64,000 nt of DNA from Synechococcus sp. RS9916 (GTDB lineage Bacteria; Cyanobacteriota; Cyanobacteriia; PCC-6307; Cyanobiaceae), in NCBI RefSeq assembly GCF_000153825.1, contig NZ_DS022299.1, forward strand, positions 2,134,869 through 2,198,868, written 5' to 3'. Each line of letters begins with the position of its first letter. Position 1 is the stretch's first letter. The translations under genes were made by a program, and so were the position numbers. The notes beneath the pieces were generated by a model. The model saw nothing but the letters and a program-made list of their open reading frames with translations, was not told the DNA's origin and did not search any database. This document shows positions 55,789 to 64,000 of this stretch, in pieces.

Positions 55789-57852
55789 ATGCCAGGAGAG
55801 GTGATCGTGATCGGGTCTGTGCTCGCGCAGCGCTACCGCATCGATCAGCAGCTCGCGACTGGGCAGGCTGGGCAGGGGGTGCTTCCCCAGGGGCAGCTCT
55901 GGCGAGGATCTGACCTGCTGGCGTCGGATGCTCCGGTGGCCTTGCGCCAGTTGCAGGACCCGGAGTCCCAGGCCCGTTTCCGTCAACTCTGGCCGTCGAT
56001 GCAGGCCGTTCTCCATCCTCAGATTCCCCGCTTTGGGGGCTTGCTGGAGGAGGACGGGGCTCTTTGGTTGGTGCGCGAATGGCAGCAGGGCACACCCTTT
56101 GATCAGATCCAGCAGCAGCGCGTCGAGCGCCAGCTGGTGTTTGGCGCCGGTGAAGTGCTGTTGCTTCTGCGCCAGTTGCTGCCGGCTCTTGCTGTCTTGC
56201 ATGCCAATGGCCTGGTGCACGGTGATCTGAACCCCAGCAATCTCTTGCGTCGGGATCAGGACGGACTGCCCCTGCTGCTCGATTTCGGGCTGTTGCAACG
56301 CCAGGGGGAGAAGCCGATCCCAGGTGCCACTGCGGGTTTTGCTTCGCAGGCCCAGGGACGTCTCGAAGCCGCTGCGGCCTGGATGGACCTGCATGCCCTT
56401 GGGGTGACGGCCTTGGTGCTGTTGAGCGGCAGCCGGCCTGAGCAACTCCTGGATGCGCAGGCAGGGGCCTGGGTGATCCCCGAAGGACTTGATCTGGATG
56501 CGTCGTTTCGAGAGGTCCTGGGTCGCCTGCTCAGCGAGCGTCCTGAGGAGCGGTTTGAGCAAGCCAGCGCAGCTTTGGAGGCTTTGCGTGGTGTGGTGAT
56601 GCCGGAGTCCACCGGCCCGATCGCCCGTGCGGAACGCACCCTGGTGCTGGCCCCTGCAGCACCACAGCCGGATCTTCCTCGTTGGGACGACGGTGTGTCC
56701 GAGGCGGGTGGAGCTCCAGGGGCGTCGCAGTCCGCAGCCAAAGCATCGCCCTCTCGCGTGCGGCCCACGGAGCAGGAGCGCCGCCAGGCCGCTGAGGGTC
56801 GCCTTTGGCCTGTGGTGGGTGCCTTGCTGGCTTCTGCTCTGGTGGGCACGGCGATTGGTTGGTTCTTGCTGACTCGCGGTCAGGCGCCGGGCACCGCGCC
56901 TTCAACGGATCGAGACCTGGCCGGGCGGTCGCCGCAGGCCAGCCTGCCGCCGGCGGAGGTGGATCAGCGTCAGCAGCTGCTCAGCCGGTTGCGGGCCTTG
57001 CAGGTGGACCGCAGCTGGTTCCTCAGCCTGGTGGATTCCAGCCTCCTGTCCCGTTACCCCGAGCGGAACGGGCGGTTGCCAGGGGATGGTCTGGAGGATG
57101 CGCCGTTGCGCAGGGTTTGGCATGAATTGGCGGAGGAATGGCTGGCTCGCGTTGAACAGTTGCCTCCCGCTTTGCGGTCTCGTCTGGGTCGCTTGAAGGA
57201 CGCTGATTGGCGCAAGCAGCGGGATTTGCTCACGCAGCAGGGAGTGGATCTCCGGGTGGTGGAGCAGTTGGTGACCGCTTCGGCTCAGTCCTTGCTGCCT
57301 GGCGTGGCGACAGGGTCCAAGCCGCCGGAGCCCTACCGGCAGCTCTGGTTTGCAGCGGCCATGCGCAGCCTGGAGGAGGTGCGTATTGAAACCCTCTCGG
57401 CGCGTCCTCAGCAGGCCACCGTGCTGTCCAGCCGGGTGCAGGCCGGTGGAGCCCGTTTGATCACCATCAACGTGCCCAAGGGGCGCCGCCTGGTGCTGGG
57501 CATTAACGGCACGCCCTTGATGCAGATGACCGTTTACGGGGCCAAGGGTGATGTGATGGCGGAGCGTGGTCCGTTGCGGGTGGTGACTTTGCCGCTGGAT
57601 GCGGGCACGCCGGTCCAGGTGTTGGTGACCAATGAAGGGGTGTCTTCTGGCGTGATCACCCTGTCGTGCCGTGCTGATCGTCCGGCACCGAAGCCTCTGC
57701 CTCCGGTCGATCCCAATCCTTTGCCAGACCCGGCCACCGGCGTGCTGGGCCCTGCTGAGGTGCTGCCGGAGCCTCCGGGCCCGCGTCCCGCGGGTGCGCC
57801 TGATCCAGAGCCTGCAGAGGCGGGCGGCCCTGATGCTCCGCCCCAACCCTGA
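55789..57852 (+). CDS. Membrane serine/threonine kinase-like protein with degenerate active site
   Basis: The 687-residue protein has a kinase-like domain (about residues 15-265). The catalytic loop is HGDLNPSN (His144, Asp146, Asn151) and the Mg-binding DFG is present at 165-167, but the beta-3 lysine position reads VALR (Arg53) and the Gly loop is interrupted by an insertion. A single helix at about 340-361 and a periplasmic-type domain of 325 residues follow, ending in a Pro/Ala/Gly-rich tail. It may be a pseudokinase or a kinase using another lysine. The ATG at 55789 is chosen; an ATG-less alternative start (GTG, 55801) would also keep the domain. Confidence 0.75.
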   Translation: MPGEVIVIGSVLAQRYRIDQQLATGQAGQGVLPQGQLWRGSDLLASDAPVALRQLQDPESQARFRQLWPSMQAVLHPQIPRFGGLLEEDGALWLVREWQQGTPFDQIQQQRVERQLVFGAGEVLLLLRQLLPALAVLHANGLVHGDLNPSNLLRRDQDGLPLLLDFGLLQRQGEKPIPGATAGFASQAQGRLEAAAAWMDLHALGVTALVLLSGSRPEQLLDAQAGAWVIPEGLDLDASFREVLGRLLSERPEERFEQASAALEALRGVVMPESTGPIARAERTLVLAPAAPQPDLPRWDDGVSEAGGAPGASQSAAKASPSRVRPTEQERRQAAEGRLWPVVGALLASALVGTAIGWFLLTRGQAPGTAPSTDRDLAGRSPQASLPPAEVDQRQQLLSRLRALQVDRSWFLSLVDSSLLSRYPERNGRLPGDGLEDAPLRRVWHELAEEWLARVEQLPPALRSRLGRLKDADWRKQRDLLTQQGVDLRVVEQLVTASAQSLLPGVATGSKPPEPYRQLWFAAAMRSLEEVRIETLSARPQQATVLSSRVQAGGARLITINVPKGRRLVLGINGTPLMQMTVYGAKGDVMAERGPLRVVTLPLDAGTPVQVLVTNEGVSSGVITLSCRADRPAPKPLPPVDPNPLPDPATGVLGPAEVLPEPPGPRPAGAPDPEPAEAGGPDAPPQP

Positions 57853-57903
57853 ACGGGGGACTGGGGCGCCGAAGGCACGTCGCCGTGCATATTGCGTCTC
57901 TAT

Positions 57904-58404
57904 TTAGTAGCGAGACAGTGCTGCTCTTGTTTCTTTCTTGGTCTGCTTTTCTTTCTCGGCGGCCCGTTTGTCGTGCAGTTTTCGGCCTTTGCACAGGCCG
58001 ATGGTCAGTTTGATCCAGGACCCTTTGAGGTGCAGGTTGAGGGGTACAAGGGTCAGTCCCTTCTGATCCAGTTCAATGCGCAGCTTGTTGATTTCCTTGC
58101 GGTGGGCCAGCAGTCGCCGCACACGCAAGGGGTCGTGGTTGAAGTAGCTGCCGGCGTGGGTGTGGGGTGAGATGTGCACGTTGTGCAGTTGCATCTGCCC
58201 GTTGCGGATCAGGCAGAACCCATCCCGCAGGTTGGTTTGTCCTGCCCGCACCGATTTCACTTCCGTGCCAAGCAGCTCGACCCCCGTTTCCAGGGTCTCG
58301 AGAATGTCGTACTGATGGCGGGCGAAGCGGTTGTCCGCCAGGATTCTCGGCTTGTCTTTGTCGTCTTTTCCGCCGTTGCCCCTGCGGCCCGGGCCCTTTG
58401 CCAT
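57904..58404 (-). CDS. smpB: SsrA-binding protein SmpB
   Basis: SmpB delivers tmRNA to stalled ribosomes. The 166-residue protein has [20 protein letters not shown], the conserved [33 protein letters not shown], then [14 protein letters not shown], and a basic C-terminal tail ending with RY. The first 20 residues form a Gly/Lys-rich leader slightly longer than usual. The ATG at 58404 gives family-like length. It is divergent from ruvB and convergent with the kinase-like gene. Confidence 0.96.
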   Translation of the reverse strand: MAKGPGRRGNGGKDDKDKPRILADNRFARHQYDILETLETGVELLGTEVKSVRAGQTNLRDGFCLIRNGQMQLHNVHISPHTHAGSYFNHDPLRVRRLLAHRKEINKLRIELDQKGLTLVPLNLHLKGSWIKLTIGLCKGRKLHDKRAAEKEKQTKKETRAALSRY

Positions 58405-58487
58405 GACGCTGTGCTGCTGGCGCTCCTGAACCGAGCCTAGTGGGGACTGGCCTCCCATCCACCCGTTGCGCTCGGTACGCTCAACCC

Positions 58488-59618
58488 ATGGCGATTGAGT
58501 CCTCCGCGGCCAGAACGCAGCGGGTCCGCAAGGACTCGCCCGCTCCTTCAGGGTCTGCTGCGCGGCCATCGCCCTTGCTGTCGCCCGAACCTTCGGCCCA
58601 GGAGAGTGCCAGTCCCCGTGAAGATGGGCTGCGGCCGCGGCGACTGAACGACTACATCGGTCAGCGCGAGCTCAAGCAGGTTCTGGGGATTGCCGTTCAA
58701 GCCGCCAGCGCCCGCGGTGATGCCCTCGATCACGTGCTTCTCTATGGCCCTCCCGGGCTCGGCAAGACCACCATGGCGCTGGTGTTGGCCGAAGAGCTGG
58801 GGGTGACCTGCCGGATCACCAGTGCGCCAGCCCTCGAACGCCCCCGCGACATCGTTGGTCTGTTGGTGAATCTGCAGCCACGGGAACTGCTGTTTATCGA
58901 TGAGATTCACCGGCTCACCCGGGTCGCGGAGGAGCTGCTCTATCCGGCGATGGAAGATCGCCGTCTTGATCTCACCGTGGGCAAGGGCAGCACGGCGCGC
59001 ACCCGCACCTTGGATCTGCCTCCCTTCACGCTGGTCGGTGCCACCACTCGGGCGGGATCGCTTAGTTCGCCGCTGCGGGATCGTTTTGGCCTGATCCAGC
59101 GCCTCGAGTTTTACGGCCAGGAGGATCTCGAAGCGATTGTGGAGCGGGCTGCCGGCTTGCTCGGCTTGAAGCTGTCGCCTCAGGGCTGCACCGAAATCGC
59201 ACGGCGTTGCCGGGGCACGCCGCGGATTGCCAATCGCCTGCTGCGGCGGGTGCGCGATGTGGCCAGCGTGCGGGGGGCAGCCTCAGGTGATCCCGTCGAG
59301 GCGACGGTGATTGATGCCGAGCTGGTGGATGAAGCCCTCAGCCTGCATCGGGTGGATGGCCGTGGCCTGGATGCCAGTGATCGCCGCCTGCTGGAGCTGT
59401 TGCTTCAGGGGCATGGCGGTGGGCCGGTGGGTCTCGACACCCTTGCAGCGGCCCTCGGTGAAGATTCCACCACTCTGGAAACTGTGGTGGAGCCCTATCT
59501 GTTGCAGCTCGGTTTCCTGCAGCGCACGCCCCGTGGCCGCGTCGTCACTGCTGCCGGTCGGCGCCATCTTGGTTGGCCTGTCGATGGAGATCCCGCATCG
59601 GGCCAGGAGGTGGCATGA
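58488..59618 (+). CDS. ruvB: Holliday junction branch migration helicase RuvB
   Basis: RuvB is the AAA+ motor of RuvAB. The 376-residue protein has Walker A GPPGLGKT (87-94), Walker [11 protein letters not shown], sensor 1 [19 protein letters not shown] (arginine finger nearby), and the C-terminal winged helix ending in [11 protein letters not shown]. An N-terminal extension of about 45 Ser/Pro/Ala-rich residues precedes [12 protein letters not shown], where most RuvB proteins begin. The ATG at 58488 is used; the ATG of the next gene overlaps its stop (ATGA). Confidence 0.97.
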   Translation: MAIESSAARTQRVRKDSPAPSGSAARPSPLLSPEPSAQESASPREDGLRPRRLNDYIGQRELKQVLGIAVQAASARGDALDHVLLYGPPGLGKTTMALVLAEELGVTCRITSAPALERPRDIVGLLVNLQPRELLFIDEIHRLTRVAEELLYPAMEDRRLDLTVGKGSTARTRTLDLPPFTLVGATTRAGSLSSPLRDRFGLIQRLEFYGQEDLEAIVERAAGLLGLKLSPQGCTEIARRCRGTPRIANRLLRRVRDVASVRGAASGDPVEATVIDAELVDEALSLHRVDGRGLDASDRRLLELLLQGHGGGPVGLDTLAAALGEDSTTLETVVEPYLLQLGFLQRTPRGRVVTAAGRRHLGWPVDGDPASGQEVA

Positions 59619-60397
59619 CGCGTCTGTGGGCTCTTGTGCTGGTGCTGCTCATGGCCTGGGGTGCGGTTCCTCGCCCTGTCTTCGCGACGCCTGGACTCGA
59701 TCAGGCCCTGTTTGACCAAGCCCTTCAGGCCAGCCGCAACGGTGACATCGCCGAAGCACTGCCGCTTTGGAATCGGTATCTCGATGCTCATCCAGGTGAT
59801 GCAGCGGCCCTGAGCAACCGCGGCAATGTGCGCCTGGTGTTGGGGGATGCCGAGGGAGCGATCCGTGATCAGAGCCGCTCGCTCGAGCTGTCACCAGACG
59901 AGATTGATCCCCATCTGAACCGCGGAACGGCGGAGGAAGCGCTGCAGCAATGGGATGCAGCGGCTGCCGATTACGACTGGATCCTGGAGCGCGATCCCGC
60001 TGAAGCGTCCGCCCTCTACAACCTCGGCAATGTGCGTGGATCCCAGCAAGACTGGACGATGGCTGCTGATCTCTACAACCATGCCGCCCTGGCCAGACCA
60101 GGATTTGCCATGGCCCGTTCCAGCGAAGCGATGGCGCGCTACCAACTGGAGCAGTTCGAGCAGGCTGAACGGGAGTTGCGCAATCTGATCCGCCGCTATC
60201 CGATGTTTGCTGATGCCCGTGCCGGTTTGAGTGCGCTGCTGTGGAAACAGGGCCAGGGGGGAGAAGCGGAAAGTCATTGGGCCGCGGCATCGGGTCTCGA
60301 CCCTCGCTATCGCCAGGCCGACTGGCTGCTGTCGGTGCGGCGCTGGCCGCCTGGTCCCACCGCCGACCTGATGGCGTTTCTGGATCTGAAGTCTTGA
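59615..60397 (+). CDS. Exported TPR-repeat protein
   Basis: A 260-residue protein with a signal peptide ([21 protein letters not shown] then VFA) and five or six TPR motifs from about residue 30 to 240 (for example [20 protein letters not shown] and [20 protein letters not shown]). It probably resides in the periplasm or thylakoid lumen and binds a partner. Start and ruvB stop overlap in ATGA; its own stop overlaps the next ATG by one base. Related photosystem assembly proteins have similar TPRs, but no specific role is assigned. Confidence 0.85.
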   Translation: MTRLWALVLVLLMAWGAVPRPVFATPGLDQALFDQALQASRNGDIAEALPLWNRYLDAHPGDAAALSNRGNVRLVLGDAEGAIRDQSRSLELSPDEIDPHLNRGTAEEALQQWDAAAADYDWILERDPAEASALYNLGNVRGSQQDWTMAADLYNHAALARPGFAMARSSEAMARYQLEQFEQAERELRNLIRRYPMFADARAGLSALLWKQGQGGEAESHWAAASGLDPRYRQADWLLSVRRWPPGPTADLMAFLDLKS

Positions 60398-61596
60398 TGA
60401 GCGTCACGCCCTGCTGGCAACCGGCTCTGGAGAGGGATTTGCCCGGTTTGCTGGAGCTCCGCCGCCATCTGCATGCCCACCCTGAGCTCAGCGGTGAGGA
60501 GCACCAGACTGCAGCGCTGGTGGCCGGAGAACTGCGCCAGCAAGGGTGGCAGGTCCGGGAAGCGGTGGGCCGTACGGGCGTGGTGGCGGATCTTGGCCCT
60601 GTGCAAGGGGCCCGCGTTGGTCTTCGGGTGGACATGGATGCCCTGCCGGTGGAGGAGCACACCGATCTGCCCTACGCCTCCCGTCGTCAGGGGGTGATGC
60701 ATGCCTGTGGTCATGACCTGCACACCTGCATCGGTCTCGGAGTGGCCCGGATGCTGGCGGTGCAGCATGCCGAGACTCCCCTGCAGCGCGGCGTGCGGCT
60801 GTTGTTCCAGCCGGCCGAAGAGCTGGCAACGGGTGCTCGCTGGATGCGTGACGACGGTGCTCTGGACGGTCTCAGCGCTCTCTATGGGGTGCATGTCTTC
60901 CCGTCGCTGATGGTGGGCACCGTGGGAGTGCGCAGCGGCAGCCTCACGGCTGCGGCGGGCGAGTTGTCGATTGAGGTGATTGGTGAGGGAGGCCATGGGG
61001 CCCGGCCCCATCAGTCGGTGGATGCGATCTGGATTGCATCCCGCGTGGTCACGGGGCTGCAGGAAGCGATCAGCCGCCGGCTGGATGCCCTTCACCCGGT
61101 GGTGGTGAGCTTCGGGCGCATTGAAGGAGGTCGCGCGTTCAACGTGATTGCTGATCGGGTTTCGTTGCTGGGCACCCTGCGCTGCCTCGATGGCGAGCTG
61201 CATGAACGCCTGCCGGGCTGGATTGAGGAGACCGTGAAGGCGATCTGCGCCAGCTTCGGGGCCACCGCTGAGGTCCGCTACCGCTGCATCGCGCCACCGG
61301 TGCTCAACGATCCCGCCCTGACCGAGCTGTTGGAGCGTTGCGCCATCGACGAGCTGGGGAAGGCTCAGGTGTTGCGGCTCGATCAACCGTCCCTGGGTGC
61401 CGAGGATTTCGCCGAACTGGTCCAGACCATTCCCGGCAGCATGTTCCGCCTTGGAGTCGCAGGGCCTGAGGGTTGTGCACCGCTGCATAACGGTCGCTTT
61501 TGCCCGGATGAAGCCAGCCTGGGGGTGGGCATTCGGGTGCTCACGGCCACCTTGTTGGCGTGGATGGGGGAGCCGGCCCAGGAGCCATCGTCATGA
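60397..61596 (+). CDS. M20-family metal-dependent amidohydrolase (IAA-amino-acid hydrolase type)
   Basis: A 399-residue M20D peptidase-like enzyme. The metal and catalytic motifs are visible: HAHPELSGEE, GLRVDMDALPVEE, HACGHDLHT (Cys104, His106, Asp107), QPAEE (Glu141/Glu142) and GGHGARPHQSVDAI in the dimerisation domain. The family hydrolyses N-acyl amino acids or conjugated amino acids; the substrate is unknown. It shares one base with the preceding stop (TGATG) and its stop overlaps the next gene in ATGA. Confidence 0.92.
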   Translation: MSVTPCWQPALERDLPGLLELRRHLHAHPELSGEEHQTAALVAGELRQQGWQVREAVGRTGVVADLGPVQGARVGLRVDMDALPVEEHTDLPYASRRQGVMHACGHDLHTCIGLGVARMLAVQHAETPLQRGVRLLFQPAEELATGARWMRDDGALDGLSALYGVHVFPSLMVGTVGVRSGSLTAAAGELSIEVIGEGGHGARPHQSVDAIWIASRVVTGLQEAISRRLDALHPVVVSFGRIEGGRAFNVIADRVSLLGTLRCLDGELHERLPGWIEETVKAICASFGATAEVRYRCIAPPVLNDPALTELLERCAIDELGKAQVLRLDQPSLGAEDFAELVQTIPGSMFRLGVAGPEGCAPLHNGRFCPDEASLGVGIRVLTATLLAWMGEPAQEPSS

Positions 61597-61841
61597 GCCG
61601 GCCGCGCTACCCCGTCGGTCATGTTTGGTTGTCGTTGGCTGCGCCGCTGCTCACCGTGCTGGGCCTGGTGGCGTTGCTGCAGCGCCAGGGCAACGATCGG
61701 CTTCAGGCTTTGCCTGCCATCCTGGTGGGCATCGGTCTGGTGATCAGTGCGGTGGTGGGTCGCCGCCGGCGCCGCCGCCGCTTGCTGCTGGCCCTGCGCA
61801 GCACGGCGACCGAGCGTCCCGACTCTCAGCCCCCGCGATGA
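61593..61841 (+). CDS. Small two-helix membrane protein (DUF3188-like)
   Basis: An 82-residue protein with two hydrophobic helices (residues about 9-29 and 39-55), an Arg-rich cluster (RRRRRRR near residue 57) that should stay cytoplasmic, and a short polar tail. Small proteins of this shape in marine cyanobacteria are grouped as DUF3188; I assign this from memory and pattern. The ATG lies within the stop of the amidohydrolase gene and its stop overlaps the HEAT-repeat gene. Confidence 0.75.
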   Translation: MSRPRYPVGHVWLSLAAPLLTVLGLVALLQRQGNDRLQALPAILVGIGLVISAVVGRRRRRRRLLLALRSTATERPDSQPPR

Positions 61842-62461
61842 CCTCCATGCCCGAGTCCCAGCCGTTGCCTGACCCTGAGGCGCTGAGGGAAGCGATTGGT
61901 TCAGGGGATCCCATGCGGGCCTTGCCGTCCCTGGCTCGGCTGCGGGAATTCCCATCCACCGACGATGACGCCTTGGTGGTGCCCTTGTTGATCTTGGGCA
62001 GTGAGCAGTCAGCCTTTGTGGTGCGCTCCCTCAGTTGCAGTGGTCTGGGCATGCGCCGCAATGAGCAGGGTTGGGCTGTGTTGACCCGGTTGGTGTCTGC
62101 GGATGAGGACGCCAATGTGCGCGCGGAAGCCGCCAATGCCCTGGCCAGTTTTGGGGTGGAGCGCTCCTGGACCTTGCTGCGCGAGCGCTTTGTCGTTGAT
62201 GACGCCTGGCTGGTGCGCTGCAGCATCCTGTCGGCCTTCGCCGAGGACCCGTCGATCAACCCGGCCTGGTTGTTGGACCTGGCGCAGCTGGCGATCAACG
62301 ATGGCGATGGCACCGTTCGGGTGGGTGGCGCTGAAATCCTGGGGCGCCTGGTCCATGACAGCGCTCCCCAGGCGGCCGAGGCCCGCGCTTTGCTGCAGGA
62401 GTTGCAGCGGGACGGGGATCACCGGGTGGTGGCTGCTGCCCTGAATGGGTTGCAGAGCTGA
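61838..62461 (+). CDS. HEAT-repeat protein
   Basis: A 207-residue protein with helical HEAT-like repeats (for example LVSADEDANVRAEAANALAS, then WLVRCSILSAFAED and DGTVRVGGAEILGRLVHD). The repeats resemble those of phycobilin lyases of the E/F type, but no phycobilisome gene is near, so that function is not implied. The ATG at 61838 overlaps the previous stop (ATGA). It ends the five-gene overlapping chain that starts with ruvB; the TPP riboswitch begins 29 bases after the stop. Confidence 0.85.
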   Translation: MTSMPESQPLPDPEALREAIGSGDPMRALPSLARLREFPSTDDDALVVPLLILGSEQSAFVVRSLSCSGLGMRRNEQGWAVLTRLVSADEDANVRAEAANALASFGVERSWTLLRERFVVDDAWLVRCSILSAFAEDPSINPAWLLDLAQLAINDGDGTVRVGGAEILGRLVHDSAPQAAEARALLQELQRDGDHRVVAAALNGLQS

Positions 62462-62490
62462 GCAGGCGGCGCTTGCTAGGTTTTACGTAC

Positions 62491-64000
<1,510 letters not shown>

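Noticed and set aside
61838-62461. Phycobilin lyase
   Set aside because: HEAT repeats alone do not indicate lyase function and no phycobilisome or pigment gene is near.

Overview
The window reads as a continuous stretch of core chromosome from a GC-rich unicellular marine cyanobacterium of the Synechococcus/Cyanobium type. The evidence is a photosystem II gene (psbZ), the plastid-type genes ycf23 and a Ycf52/NSI-like acetyltransferase, a precorrin-8X methylmutase for the B12 pathway, a group 2 sigma factor of cyanobacterial type, and an egtB-egtD operon carrying two small coiled-coil genes known from picocyanobacteria. I see no insertion sequence, integrase, prophage, CRISPR array, toxin-antitoxin pair or rRNA. 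There is one tRNA, tRNA-Gly(GCC). Coding density is very high: many neighbours overlap by 1-16 bases, and no gene-free stretch exceeds 300 bases.

Layout. 1-4499 (minus): tilS, a TPR-like protein, a parvulin isomerase and the N-terminal two thirds of a cyclic-nucleotide-domain ABC exporter. 4535-8331 (plus): ycf23, uvrB and a BioC-like methyltransferase. 8338-11175 (minus): aspartate kinase and holA, followed by cobH (plus) and mutS (minus). 14793-15684 (plus): psbZ, ribH and tRNA-Gly. 15691-17100 (minus): acetyltransferase and amidase. 17209-20061 (plus): secA. 20074-24358: cysE, a GntR regulator, a dienelactone hydrolase (plus), infC and miaA. 24476-27570 (plus): gyrB, an SH3-like protein and paired crcB genes. 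27580-30687: glutathione peroxidase (minus), mgtE and the sigma factor (plus). 30672-38033 (minus): alpha/beta hydrolase, RND efflux pump with its adaptor, bioA and a YqhA-like protein. 38246-41434 (plus): an unknown membrane protein, mutY and a PfkB sugar kinase. Then come tsaE (minus), ahcY, a polytopic membrane protein and a DedA protein (plus), and ssb (minus). 46315-52763 (plus): mreBCD, a sugar-binding lipoprotein, a response regulator, lysS and a small protein. 52784-55689 (minus): the ergothioneine operon. 55789-64000: a kinase-like membrane protein, smpB (minus), ruvB with four overlapping downstream genes, and a TPP riboswitch driving thiC, which runs off the end.

Most genes are housekeeping: DNA repair and replication (uvrB, mutS, mutY, ruvB, ssb, holA, gyrB), tRNA and translation (tilS, miaA, tsaE, lysS, infC, smpB), cell shape (mreBCD), secretion (secA) and cofactors (ribH, cobH, bioA, bioC-like, thiC). 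The parts most worth a second look are the ergothioneine operon with its two uncharacterised small proteins; the membrane kinase-like protein that has lost the beta-3 lysine; two perfect hairpins between the response regulator and lysS; a nested inverted repeat ahead of ribH; and the cyclic-nucleotide-domain exporter coupled to a peptidyl-prolyl isomerase. I found no clearly new multi-gene system. Start sites were chosen by eye from family length and gene overlap, and all family assignments rest on motif recognition without database searches.
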